A DNA stretch of 64,000 nt, taken from Fennellomyces sp. T-0311 (taxonomy: Eukaryota; Mucoromycota; Mucoromycetes; Mucorales; Lichtheimiaceae). The notes beneath the pieces were generated by a model that saw nothing but the letters and a program-made list of their open reading frames with translations, made no database searches and was not told the origin of the DNA. Both the position numbers and the translations under genes were made by a program. Numbering within the stretch: the first letter of the stretch is position 1; every line of letters begins with the position of its first letter. Positions 52,614 through 62,916 of the stretch are shown piece by piece. The stretch is taken from the NCBI GenBank assembly GCA_025266875.1, contig JALLLT010000074.1, positions 1-64,000 of the forward strand. Direction: 5' to 3'.

Positions 52614-53063
52614 TGTAGAGAAGTAACTCAACACGCAACCTAAAGCAACAAGATTCCCCGCTAACTATCATGTGGAACACAAACTATAGCCCATACATAT
52701 AATCTACCAAACCCTCACAATAAAAAGACAGACTCTTTCTTCCCACAAATCCCTTTGACTCCGTATAGTTGAAGAAAAGTGGCCGTTTCCTCTTTGTACG
52801 TGGTGACTTAAGAGCTCTCACGAAAGCTTACGACGGTACCGAATATTAACGACAATGCTGGATTATATAGTTTTGCACTTGTTGTCTACCGTTCCTGATT
52901 ACATTTGTATCGCTTATAACTCACTGTATACTTGTTACCCGGTATTTGACTGGTACGTTCCCTTTCCCGTCATTAAGAAGTTTACATCCCCAAACCAATC
53001 GCTTAAATGTAACATTGTTATTGGCAGGTAGTGACGCCTAAAAGAAATAAAACCCTCGCAACA
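52614..53063 (-). mobile_element. Solo LTR s3 in LTR-F integrase
   Basis: 450 bp, on the minus strand TGTTGCGAGGG .. TCTCTACA, with the 4-bp duplication ACAT (52610-52613 and 53064-53067). The first 150 bp also occur at 62685-62834 on the plus strand, so the family has at least two copies here. Confidence 0.82.
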
Positions 53064-53067
53064 ACAT

Positions 53068-54541
53068 GAAATTTGCACCACGATCCATGCAGATTTCCTC
53101 AGAGCAACCAAATGGCAAGACAATTTCTTCATATAGAAGTTGGCGATAGCTTCACCAGTGGCGTCGGGAATGGCACGGACAATGGTCCAGTTGGTAGCAT
53201 AGTCAATGGCAACCAACAGCCAATGATTATGATTGACAGTGGTTGGGAGCTCCCCCACAAAATCCAAATGCCAGCGAGAAAAAACAGGCAGAACTTCCAA
53301 GGGCTTCATAGGCACATGATGTATGGTGCGATCTGCATTGGCTGCTAATTGGCACTGTGGACAAAGAGCGAGCCATTCTTGAATATTAGATCGCATATCG
53401 GGCCACTACCAACGCTTGCGCATCAAGTCATATACAGTTGTCTTCCCAGCATGGCCAAAAGCGTTATGAAACTGCACAACCAAATCCGCATGGCGAGCAA
53501 ACATGACGTAGTGGATCTCATGGATGGCATCACTGACTTTGACCTTGCGAAAAACCATACTATCATGTACCACGAACTTGTCTTTGTGCCTAAGCAGGAG
53601 ATCCTTGTACATGGACGGCCATTGTTTCTCAGGGACAGCATAGAATTTTGGCCAGTCTGATTCCTGTATGCTCTTGACTGCGTAAAGGTAATCAGGTTCC
53701 AAACTGGGCTCCGTGGTAACACAAGTAGCGCCATCTCGTCTTGAAAGCAGATTAGGTACGTGATTGTCTTTACCAGGCTTGTATTGGATGTCCAGGTCAT
53801 AGAGTTCGATTTTGGCAATCTAACAGGTCAAATGTGGGGTTGGCTTCTTTTGCGTTCGAAAATACTTGAGTGGATGATGGTCAGTGCGAACCACATAGGG
53901 CCTGCCTTCAATGAAACACTGCCAAGTACGCAGCATTGTAAGAATCGCCAGAAGTTCCCGTTCCTGCGCTGCATATTGTTTCTCGGTCTCAGAGAGCTTC
54001 TTCGATTCAAACGCAAGAGGGTGCAGCTGGCCATCCAGGCCTTCTTGAAGCAGCACACCTCCCACAGCGTAGTCACTGCTGTCGCATTCGATCACATAGG
54101 GCAGGGCAGGATCTGGTGGCTGGAGGACAGGAGCGTTGCACAGGACGGACGTGATTTGCTCAAAAGCATCCTGACACACCAGAGTCTACGTAATTGCCCT
54201 TTTCTTCACGCCTGTCCCTCTTGTCAAGTCGGTCAGTGGCGCGGCCATGGCACTGAACCCTCGAATGAATCGTCGGAAATGGCTTGCCAAACCCACGAAT
54301 TGGCGCGCTTCCTGAACATTGGTTGGCTCCGGCCAGTCTTGAATTGCTTGCACCTTTTTTTTGGAAGGGAGAATACCACGCGCCGACACCTCAAAGCCGC
54401 AGAACTCTAACGACGCCTTGTTGAACTCACATTTCTTGATATTCGCCACTAGTTTTGCAGCACGCAACCGCTCCAGCACGCGATGGCAATCTTGATAGTG
54501 TGACTCCTCGTCTTTGCTGAAGACCAGCAGATCGTCGAGGT
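53068..54541 (-). pseudogene. LTR-F Pol: RT thumb, RNase H, integrase N-terminal half
   Basis: Starts within LLVFSKDEESHY just after the RT catalytic Asp pair, then LEFCGFEVSARGILP, RNase H (YVIECDSSDYAVGGVLLQ, LRTWQCFIEGR), the integrase zinc domain (HNAFGHAGK .. CPQCQ) and the first Asp in HLDFVGELPTT. Lesions include a stop near 54186, one near 53820 and a one-base loss near 53140 (in the IANF-IYEE region). Confidence 0.83.
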
Positions 54542-54547
54542 AAAGTA

Positions 54548-54893
54548 TGTTGAATCAAGAGAGAGAATAAGTATGAAAGACAAATATGTCAACGAGACTC
54601 AAAAAGGTAACTGATTTATTTCATATGTTTTGCTCTCTCAATTTATAATAAATGCTTATCCATGATGGGATTTCCTTAAGCCGGTATTTCCGTGAGTGAT
54701 GTGTAATGTCAACCTTATTATCATTGGGCAGTTACGGATCGTGATGATCGATAGGATGAATGCTGACAGAGCATATCCGTGAAGAGACGCGTTGACCGCA
54801 AGGTCGTGTCTATGAGTAATCTGATTGGCTGAGTATTTGGTAAGCATAAACATCGGGGAAGGATGTCATTCTATCCGAGGATACAAAGGGACA
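54548..54893 (-). repeat. Possible LTR at the LTR-F break
   Basis: The segment starts TGTTGAATC and has the TTTATTTCATATG..TTTATAATAAATG arrangement seen in the other minus-strand LTRs. A matching end GGGACA lies at 54893. No target duplication or partner LTR was found, so the assignment is tentative. No gene is seen here. Confidence 0.35.
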
Positions 54894-55059
54894 TGGATAT
54901 TTATATCAGGTATCTGAGGTATATAGGAGAAAATATTTTATGTAGGCCCATTTAAAAATCCATCAAAAGCTTGATACTCCGTTATAACCACGTATTTATG
55001 CGCTGCGTAAAATAAAGAGGTATACAGCTTTGGAGATAAATATATAGCTTTGGTAGAGT

Positions 55060-55260
55060 GCTCTTACAATCTGTATACGCCTTTACATTTCTATAAATGC
55101 CTATGCAGATAGCACAAACCCTATATGGATATCGACATTCTGTATTGGTCTGCCTAAATCCTGTATGTACCTATTCATCCCTATATGCTTCTATAAAGGT
55201 CTATATACACAATATACAAAGGTTATATACTTACCGTATATACTTTACTTAGCCTATTGA
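55060..55260. repeat. Left subterminal CTATA-rich motif cluster of the Plavaka element
   Basis: Repeated CCTATATG, CTATAAA(G/T)G and TCTATATA motifs every 15-25 bp with no coding sequence. 54894-55060 holds nothing else recognisable. Confidence 0.5.
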
Positions 55261-55363
55261 GGTCATTGTTCACGAAGTGGCGTTAGTGCCATGGAAACTG
55301 TCGTACTTCTTTTAACCGTGATCCTAAAAGTTCGAAGCCGACATGCATACTATGTAAACGTAA

Positions 55364-58300
55364 TTACAAGGAAATACTTTCTTCTAAGTACCATGGGAGC
55401 ACTTCTATATCATCATCATCGGGGTGATTATCGCTTTGTATTACGGGCTCTGATTCCTCGCTTTCATCGATTGTTGCATCCGCACATTCCTCATTCCACG
55501 TAACCAACTTCTCTTTATCCACTGTTTTAAGAATACCTCTATCACGGCCTTCAAACCAGTGATACTGCGAAGCATCGTAATTGACAAGATACTGGTCATA
55601 CGGGTACTTGCTGATTACTGAATACGCTGGGCACGCAAAATCCGGAACGATATGTGCAGATCGAACTATTTCCGAAACAGGTGCTACGAATCGACCTTCG
55701 TAGTCCCAGTTTTCAGTCGTATATACCACTTCTAGGCCAGTTGCGTGCTCATCAAAAGCTGGATCGTACCGTTGACAATAGCATAAGTCATACTGTAGAC
55801 CATCATACGCTATGCTGAAGAATGACAGAACTTGACCGTAATAGCCTCCCTTGAAGAACACATAATGGCGCCTTTCATCACCGCGAAAGTCAGATGAAGA
55901 TCGCAAGATTTCCCGGTTCATCTCGTTTTCATCAATGCATTCATTCAGTGCAAGGGCTTGATAAAATCGTGCCTGTGTTAACTATTAGTAATAGGCAATA
56001 GAAGATTCTTAACGTCAGTAATAGAAGTTTAAACGGCCATACCAATTGATAGTCAGGCTCTGGTAAGTCTGCCGTACTATTAACTCTTGACGTATTTCCA
56101 TCGGTAGCTGTATGCAAGAAGTAACAGACCAATTCGTAAAGGTCAGAGAACTCTACACCATTGCACTGCGCAAACTGATGAAACTTCGCCAAAGTCCCAT
56201 TGTAAAGCGGGTACAGCAATTCATACTTCGATGACTCCATAGACTGAGACTGTTGATTACCCATTGCTGCTATATAACGTATCGGAATTGGATATTCGTC
56301 ATGCAGAAGATCTCGACGGTTGATAAACTTTGAGACCTATTTCAAGTGACATAAGTATCTCCAATATTAAAACCGCATATGCAGCATACACGTTACCTGT
56401 GTAACAAACCCTGCTTTGTGATAATTGGCGCGTTTTGAAGGCTTCTTAGCGTCTCTCTTATGCTGCAATTCTGTATGGTTGGTAGTATATGCGCTTACTA
56501 CACCGTGACTTACGATATCCGTGATATATTTGAATAAGCAGTGATTCTTTGGAAATTTCATGTGCGACTTTCATGTCAAAGACTCCAGTGAGCATAGGTT
56601 TCAATTAAATTCATTCATCTCTGCTTACCGGCGAATATTTTTCGAAGATAGGACTATGCTTATTGTACAGTTCAAGGGATATTTTCATTTGGTTCAGCGA
56701 TTTATAGTCGTGCTCTTTAGCTGTCGCAAGGTAATAGAAGTCAATGAAGTACCGAAGACACAATGAAGCTTGCAAAGGAATTTGATCATGTATGCAAGGC
56801 AACAATATCTGCAAAGTCCCAATAGAGGTAGAAGTATTCATGGTAAATCGGTGCTATAGCTGTAAACAATAGCACATCGTACCTTCATATGCTCGCGTAG
56901 CTCCCCATATGTCGGGTTTTTTAGTGCACTTAGCAAGAAACCAGAAGTAAACTTGCGCAGGCCAGTAAAGTCTGGAATATTTGCAGCGCTGTATAATTCA
57001 TATGAGAAGAAGTTACTATCACACTCTGCTATTGTCACTCACCGATCATTTACACACTTGATATTGCCAGTGCTACGTATCATCTTCTCCGTACATTTGA
57101 GCAGGTACTTGTAGGTTCCACCTAGCTGGTGCAAATCGTCTACCACAAGTGCAGAATAGATGTCGAAGTTTTCTACCGACCAAAACGCGTTCTGAAATTG
57201 AGACGTTTTAGTATGGATCCCTGATAGAGGCTTCAAAGCGATTACCTCCACTGGAAAAATTGAATGATCTTTGCAAAATTTCCTGGTTCCGGCGACACTG
57301 TTGATAGACATTGCTTGCCTGTATAGATTGTACATATCGAAATTCGCACGCACTCTAACATCCTCAAATGGCACCAGCTCGTTGAATTTTTCTGTTGGTA
57401 CATAGCATCTGGGACACGAAAAAGCAGTGTTTCCACTTTTCACACACGCGAGTAACCTCCTAAATTGTGTTCTGTCAGAAGAAATCACAATAGTCCAACT
57501 CTTTATATGCGTACTGCTCAGGGAGATCTGCACTATAAGCAGCAAGCGCCGGGATACAATGATAAATCAAGTTGCCAGGTCCTCGAAGCAACAGAGACCT
57601 ATGTACCATCAAGCGTGCGTTAGCAACATAGGGCACTTTATTAAAGAAGGAGTCATATTTTGAATACGTACCCATCATCCAAACGGTCTTTATTCAACGG
57701 CTCAAGGATTTTCTTCATACAGCTGTGAATAATCGCACTCTTCGCCCCAGACCACCAAGGTCTTGATCTTCCATCTGCTGGGTTGTCAATGATCGGCAAA
57801 TACGCAATAACACGACTAGCATTGTGCTCTGGGATGTCACGAATCTCTTTTGGGATGTTTGCTACAATTAGTATTCTGTTATTAGCAATCTTTCATTTTA
57901 CGATGCGCTGTACTTCAGGTAAACGTACCCAGTTTTAAATAAACAGGCCACAGCTTGAACCGTCCATTAACTGAAACAGCGGTTTGGTCTGACGATAACA
58001 TCAGCGCCAAGATCACATGGGTCGAAGGTATTGTTGACTAGTATAATATAATATGTTATAACATCGTTAAGCTTGACTTATTACATATATTAAGCAAATA
58101 GGAAGGTAATTCAAATACCTGTACTTGCTGCCACCATTTTCCAGTGTGTATATCAGTAAACACCCGTTCGTTTCCACGCATTTGTATTACTGGTCGCAGG
58201 ATCATTTTTTCAGAAAAACGTGGATTGGAGAAAAGTAGCTGCGAAACCTTCTTTATGTCCCTTTTGCAAAGTTGGACTTCTCCCAGGACAGCAGAGAGAT

Positions 58301-59163
58301 CTTCGAGGTCACAATCATCAGGTAAACCCTCGATATCTGTAATCGGTATTGATGTAGTTTCCAGTGGCTGTATGAATTGATCGTCGGTTTAGTGCTATAT
58401 ATGCGTAATATGACTCGGTAGTACCATACCACTTTGATAAGCTCATCTGCATCCTGATTGAGGCGGCTGTTCAGCGTTTCTGTGGTTCGTACTGTTATCG
58501 AAACTCTCTCTGAACTATCTCTCGCATGATCCATAGCAAACTGAATAAAGTCAGCTAATCTGTAAGAGTATTTGTAAGCAGACATTTAAGAAACGTTTAC
58601 ACAGTATCTTACTCTGTATACTCTGCGTTCGACAGGTTTTTATCGAGAGAGTATAATGCTAGACGCTGCTCGATCACATTGAGCGTTCCCAATTTTCTTG
58701 GCGTCTCACTCTTGTACGCATGAGGAACACCTCCAACTTTCACTAAAGTACTGTATGATTAAATGTATTTTCAATCCCACTAAAGAATCTTTTCACCTTC
58801 ATGTAAAGGTTGCTTTACTCCTTGTCCACTGGCGCTGCCCGTATCACTTGTGGATGGTGGCGAATATCCCGCGGTGGTATCCATGGGCTCGCTTTCGTCC
58901 ATGCGCTGGACCATTTCACGAGCAGTCTATTAATCGAATAAACTCAATAAGTTTCGCAACTTGATTGTTTCCTTACAATGTACCTCTCTAGGTATGATTG
59001 GCTGTGGTAACTGGGCACTTGTACACGGTCGCTCCGGTGGCAATGGAGGCAATGGCTGCCGTGAATGGTCCATGCGCACATGAGCTCGGACTCCGTCAAC
59101 AGAATCAAACCCTTTTGAGCATGCTTCGGTGAATGGACAAGGAAATTTCTTGGGCTTTGGCAT
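55364..59163 (-). CDS. Plavaka-type transposase, multi-exon
   Basis: The ATG at 59163 starts MPKPKKFPCPF. An N-terminal C2H2 finger follows (C-x5-C-x12-H-x4-H, CPFTEACSKGF .. HVRMDH). Introns at 58927-58983 and about 58740-58795, then two more (GTAAGATAC.., GTATGG..), join in frame. Diagnostic Plavaka blocks: NERVFTDIHTGKWWQQ near 58140-58180, ILALMLSSDQTAVSVNG with WPVYLKL near 57930-58000, AYLPIIDNPADG near 57790, CPRCYVPTEKF near 57390, and FWSVENFDIYSALVVDDLHQ near 57120-57190. The last exon (55921-55364) has the usual beta-rich tail and acidic end. I see no stop within the exons I joined, but not every junction was checked. It would catalyse cut-and-paste of the element in the nucleus. 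Confidence 0.8.
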
Positions 59164-59489
59164 CAGCGAGTGCTTTTTAAGAGAACCGTTTTTGACACGA
59201 GGCAATATACTTCTATTGCCCTGAATTTAAGCTGTTTCCCCGCCACCAAAAAATTTAATTTCAATGCCAGAAAATTAGGTATATCGGACAAGAGGGGCCA
59301 TGCACAATTGCATAAAACGCTGAGTTTTTTTTTCATGCAGAAAAAAGTTCCCTCTTTTTCCTGTATGACACGAAACAAGAACACACCACCACCACGACGG
59401 GTCACCACGCGTTCCCAATCGCAAAGTAAGGTTAATCTACCTTTTTTAATCACCTTTTTTAAAAGAACAGATTCTAATTGTTGAGCAGC
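59164..59489. promoter_or_regulatory. Divergent intergenic region of the Plavaka element
   Basis: Lies between the transposase ATG and the companion gene. It contains A/T-rich runs but no obvious TATA pair. A candidate upstream ATG for the companion gene is at 59335, with a donor-like GTAAGG at about 59427, but the junction phase did not fit any acceptor tried. Confidence 0.4.
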
Positions 59490-61336
59490 ACAAGAAGAAG
59501 AGCAGAGAAGCCAAAGTTCGCGTGCCCAACAAGGCAACCCCTTTCCTGTTTGACATTGTTCGAAGTGCACCATGAGCTAATCCATTGTACAGCCGTGTCA
59601 AATGTGCCGCCAATCGTCAACGCGGGTCAAGCTCGTACATCGGTGGCTGGTCAGTCATTCCCTTTGATCACACCATCACCAATATCTGGAACGAGCCAAG
59701 GCCACCTTGCTTCACCCATGCAGTCACGAGACCAGACACCCTTTATGCTCCAAGCCTCGCGTTTTGCTTCTGTCTCTACACCTGAACAAGGCGTCCATGT
59801 ACTCCCGCAATCACTTGCTCCTCAGCCTGTGCACTCTCCACAGCAGCAGCAATACATTCCAGAAAGGTAAGCAGCTGTTATATGCTACTTGCAAGTGCTA
59901 ACTTACGTTACTTTTATCGTCTATTACATACTTGAAGTTCGATAGCAGGTGTAAGCGGTATGCTCCCGGCTTATCCACAGTACCAGTACGCAGGCCATGT
60001 ACAAAGGAGCCCGGCAACGCCTACGCAACAACAGCCATTGGAACAGCAGCAGTTTATCGAACAGCCGTCGTCCCAGCAGCAGTCTATCCAACAACAGCCA
60101 TTGCGCCCGATACAAGAAGATCCTCTTCAGCAACAGAACCAAGAAACAGCTTTCGAAAGTCTTGTTTCAGAGCAGGCTCCTCAGCTTCAAGGATTACAGC
60201 AGCCGTCTCATGAACAACTGGATCAACCACGGTAAAAAGTATGCGGATTTCAGATATTACTTACAATCTTTTTTTTATACTAGTGCTCTCGTTCAACCTT
60301 TGCCATTGGAGTTCCGGCGAACCCACCCGTACCTGGTCCCTGAGTAAATCGAAAGATTTTATCGCAATGCTTTACTAATGCGGTACTTATGTATTATATC
60401 AGGAAACTTCTGACTTTGGCAGGCCTGGAGAACGGGGATGAGCGGTTTTGGAGGGCAGTTAGAAAAGAGGTGTTCCTACACGATGCCCTGCCCGAGTTCC
60501 GTGCGCAAGTGGCCGCTGTCAAAATTTTAAAGGAAATGCACAATGTGAACGACCCCTATAACGAGCACTTTCGTTACACAGCGACGGAAGACGTTGTCCG
60601 AAAGGTGTGTAGTGATGTCGTGTCTGTGTTTTAGCTTACCTTACAATGGTTTTCTATTTATTAGCTCACGACCATTGCTAGCAGCGAAAGAACCAAATGT
60701 CAAACAGCTGCGTCAAGTTGGCTGACTGGCTATTATTTCCACTTTGGTCAGTACATTCCGCCAATCGATGACAGCATCGATCCGAGAGTGCACATGTACG
60801 AACAATTGATGGAGAAGAGCCGGTGCGTATTTTGCTTTACTTTGGGGTTATTACATGTAACTTATCTCTGACATTCTAATATGCTAGGTTTGCTCGGCAG
60901 GGTTATCGACTGGACGGGCCATTGTTACAAAACAAGTGTATCGCCGACTGCATGTACACCATCTTTTGTCATCCAAACTCTAGTCGCCCTCGCCTCAATA
61001 GTATCCCACGGCCTATCCCACGATCACTTATTGCATATACTTATAGCTTGGTAGGAACTTAGGATCCCCTTACGTATAGTGGTTAACTGATTAGCTCTGT
61101 AGATATATTATCGTTTGGGACTGGGATGCAAGCATGAAAAGACCAAGAAGCCAAAAGGAAAGTCGTTTTCGAAGGATTCAAACTGGGCAAAAGCGTACCA
61201 ACACATTCTGGATCCGGAATCTGTGTTTGGAAAAGCGATTGATTGGGAATCAGTGCAACAGTTTCTTGCAGAGACGCTTCCCGACGGCGATGGTCATAGT
61301 GATACAGATGGCTTCGATCCTCATGAATATTTTTAA
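59490..61336 (+). CDS. Plavaka companion gene: seven-exon protein of unknown function
   Basis: Exons (first start uncertain)-59866, 59938-60231, 60284-60343, 60403-60604, 60665-60822, 60888-61050 and 61103-61336 join in frame through six introns of 52-71 bp with GT-AG ends; one contains TTTACTAATG as branch site. The stop TAA follows PHEYF. The N-terminal third is Pro/Ser/Gln-rich and disordered (QQQ-rich around 60030-60110). The C-terminal two thirds are globular: LAGLENGDERFWRAVRKEV, IPPIDDSIDPRVHMYEQ, a Cys-bearing stretch CIADCMYTIFCHP, GCKHEKTKKPKGKSF and DWESVQQFLAETLPDGDG. I recognise no domain, and no HxD dioxygenase motif. By position it may be a TnpA-like accessory protein. The consistent splicing argues for selection on the protein. 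Confidence 0.75.
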
Positions 61337-61494
61337 TAATCTGTATCGTATTTAGCATAACAAAAGTATATAGCACATATATTGCACACCATTATCAAGT
61401 AAAAAAAGTATAATAGCGGTTAATAAATCATACTACTAAAGGCTGTCAAATACTTCTTTTCAAAGTTATATGGCCTGGATTGCTTTGATGTTTC
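61337..61494. other. Companion gene 3' region
   Basis: AT-rich; contains AATAA/ATTAATAAATC polyadenylation-like signals near 61415-61430. Nothing else seen. Confidence 0.4.
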
Positions 61495-61745
61495 ATGCCG
61501 CCTCTATACCACTATATAGGCTATATAGGTTGCTCAAGCTATTTTCACCTATATAGGCTTTATAGTGTGTAGAACCTATACAGCCTATAGATTCTATATA
61601 GAGAAGCTGACCGGCGATATAGGTAATAGTATCACATTTGTCTACAGATATATATTCCACCAATCTATAAAGAGGGGGGGATATCCTATTTGCCTGCGTC
61701 ACATATATAGACTAATATAGCCCGTCATAGGCCTATAGCACCTAT
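61495..61745. repeat. Right subterminal palindrome cluster of the Plavaka element
   Basis: Contains at least eight CTATATAGG/CCTATATAG-type palindromes (for example near 61513, 61522, 61550, 61595, 61610 and 61720) with 10-30-bp spacing. Confidence 0.65.
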
Positions 61746-61879
61746 CCATCAGTTACCGATGAAGCTCAACGTTCTGATGTCAGAAGTGGGAAGCGGCGGT
61801 AAGAATGGAAAGCTCTTATTTGCTGACGGACAGCATAGATAACAAAGAAGCTTGTTAGGGTGTGTTCATGTTGGATACA
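61746..61879 (-). repeat. LTR-G 3' LTR, 5' part
   Basis: On the minus strand TGTATCCAAC starts at 61879, directly after the polypurine tract GGTGGGGGGCAATAT. The other end of the LTR was not found; it may be truncated by the Plavaka element. Confidence 0.5.
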
Positions 61880-62065
61880 ATATTGCCCCCCACCAGGTTG
61901 GAGCAACCGTCGGAATGAGCAGATGGAGTGATAGAGTGATGAAGTAAAGAATGAGAGTCGAATGAAATAAATGTGTGTGTGTGCACTTGTGATAAATCGG
62001 GAAGTCTGAAAAACTCAGTTATAAAACCCAGTGGGAGAAAATTGTTGCTTTGAGAAAAGACAACC

Positions 62066-62684
62066 CTAAGTGCGAGTGGGCTTGGATGAGCGAGTATTGT
62101 AGCGTGCAGGCTTAGCCATGCGTTTGCATTTGTTTTGGCTAGGGTTGCGGCGTTGCCAGTATTTCTCAATGATCGTTCTGTCATTGAAGTGATGTGGTGG
62201 CTCCCACGTGTCATCTTGTTCTGTGTAGCCTTTCCAACGAACCCTGTATTGGTATTTGCCATTTTTACCTCTGTGATCCGCAATGCTGAGCATCTCGTAA
62301 AAGTCATTGCCTGAGGCGATTGTGTCTTGTGAGATCAGCTTGATGTGGGAAGGTGGTATGTCACATGCGAGAAGGGCACCTGTTTCATCTGTAAGGACGT
62401 AAGGACCACTTGATCCAGCTCATTTGCCATGTATGGTAAAGGGTCCTTCATAACGGGCGTCAGTCTTTGACTTCCGGTTTACATTAAGGATCATGACCTT
62501 GCTACCGATAGGGAATTCTGAGGGAATCCGATTGTTCTTGGTGAACTTTTTGCTTTGAGCTTCGTGTAAGGCATTGATACGCTCTGTGATTGCAGGAATG
62601 ATGATAGATTCCATTTCCTCTAATCGTTTGTCTGAGTTGCGAGCAGCGTTCATGTCAGCCAGTTGTGTCTTGGAATAATCCTGC
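62066..62684 (-). pseudogene. LTR-G Pol tail: integrase C-terminal domain and chromodomain
   Basis: One frame with a single TGA at 62420-62422. The first part has IPSEFPIGSKVMILNVN and YEGPFTIHGK (GPY-like domain), then GPYVLTDETGALLACD. The chromodomain is near 62150-62290 (MLSIADHRGKNGKYQY, VRWKGYTEQDDTWEP). It is similar in plan to the LTR-D tail but a different element. All upstream Pol is absent, cut at 62685 by an s3-family LTR. Confidence 0.82.
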
Positions 62685-62834
62685 TGTTGCAAGGGTTTTA
62701 TTTCTTTTAGGCGTCACTACCTGCCAATAACAATGTTACATTTAAGCGATCGGTTTGGGGATGTAAACTTCTTAATGACGGGAAAGGGAACGTACCAGTC
62801 AAATACTGGGTAACAAGTATACAGTGAGTTATAT
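62685..62834 (+). repeat. Partial LTR of the s3 family
   Basis: Starts TGTTGCAAGGGTTTTATTTC and matches the first 150 bp of s3 (minus strand 53063-52914). The match ends at GTGAGTTAT near 62834, where other sequence begins. Confidence 0.75.
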
Positions 62835-62916
62835 GGTGCAACCGATCTTAAACCGACAAAATTTCAAATTGTAACAATTTTTTTGATTTGAAATTCCGCT
62901 TCTATATATGGTTAGG

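Larger units (their letters stand above)
51564..54541 (-). mobile_element. LTR-F: truncated Ty3-like element, sister of LTR-A/B
   Basis: The 3' LTR (51564-51858, minus TGTTGTAGCCAGAAGCGG) is preceded by the polypurine tract TTGGGGGGAGGTAT and by integrase, RNase H and part of RT. It stops abruptly at about 54541 inside the RT catalytic YLDD box. Its outer LTR end directly abuts LTR-B at 51563/51564 with the final bases missing, so LTR-B may have inserted into the tip of LTR-F. Confidence 0.8.
54900..61750. mobile_element. Plavaka-type DNA transposon with two divergent genes
   Basis: A minus-strand transposase (55364-59163) and a plus-strand gene (about 59490-61336) share the 0.2-0.3-kb intergenic region. 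Both flanks are AT-rich and carry many palindromic CCTATA(T)AGG-like motifs (about 55060-55260 and 61495-61745), as expected of the subterminal repeats of CMC-type elements. Exact terminal repeats and target duplication were not found, so the limits are approximate. Confidence 0.7.

Noticed and set aside
54548..54893. A definite solo LTR at the end of LTR-F
   Set aside because: TG..CA ends can be chosen, but no target duplication (AAGTA against TGGAT) and no second copy; kept only as a possible LTR.
59335..59490. ATG at 59335 plus a GTAAGG intron as the first exon of the companion gene
   Set aside because: The first exon ends in phase 1 while every nearby acceptor needs phase 2, so the start is left open.
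59490..61336. Plavaka companion gene as a TET/JBP dioxygenase
   Set aside because: No HxD..H arrangement or other recognisable dioxygenase blocks are visible in the spliced protein.
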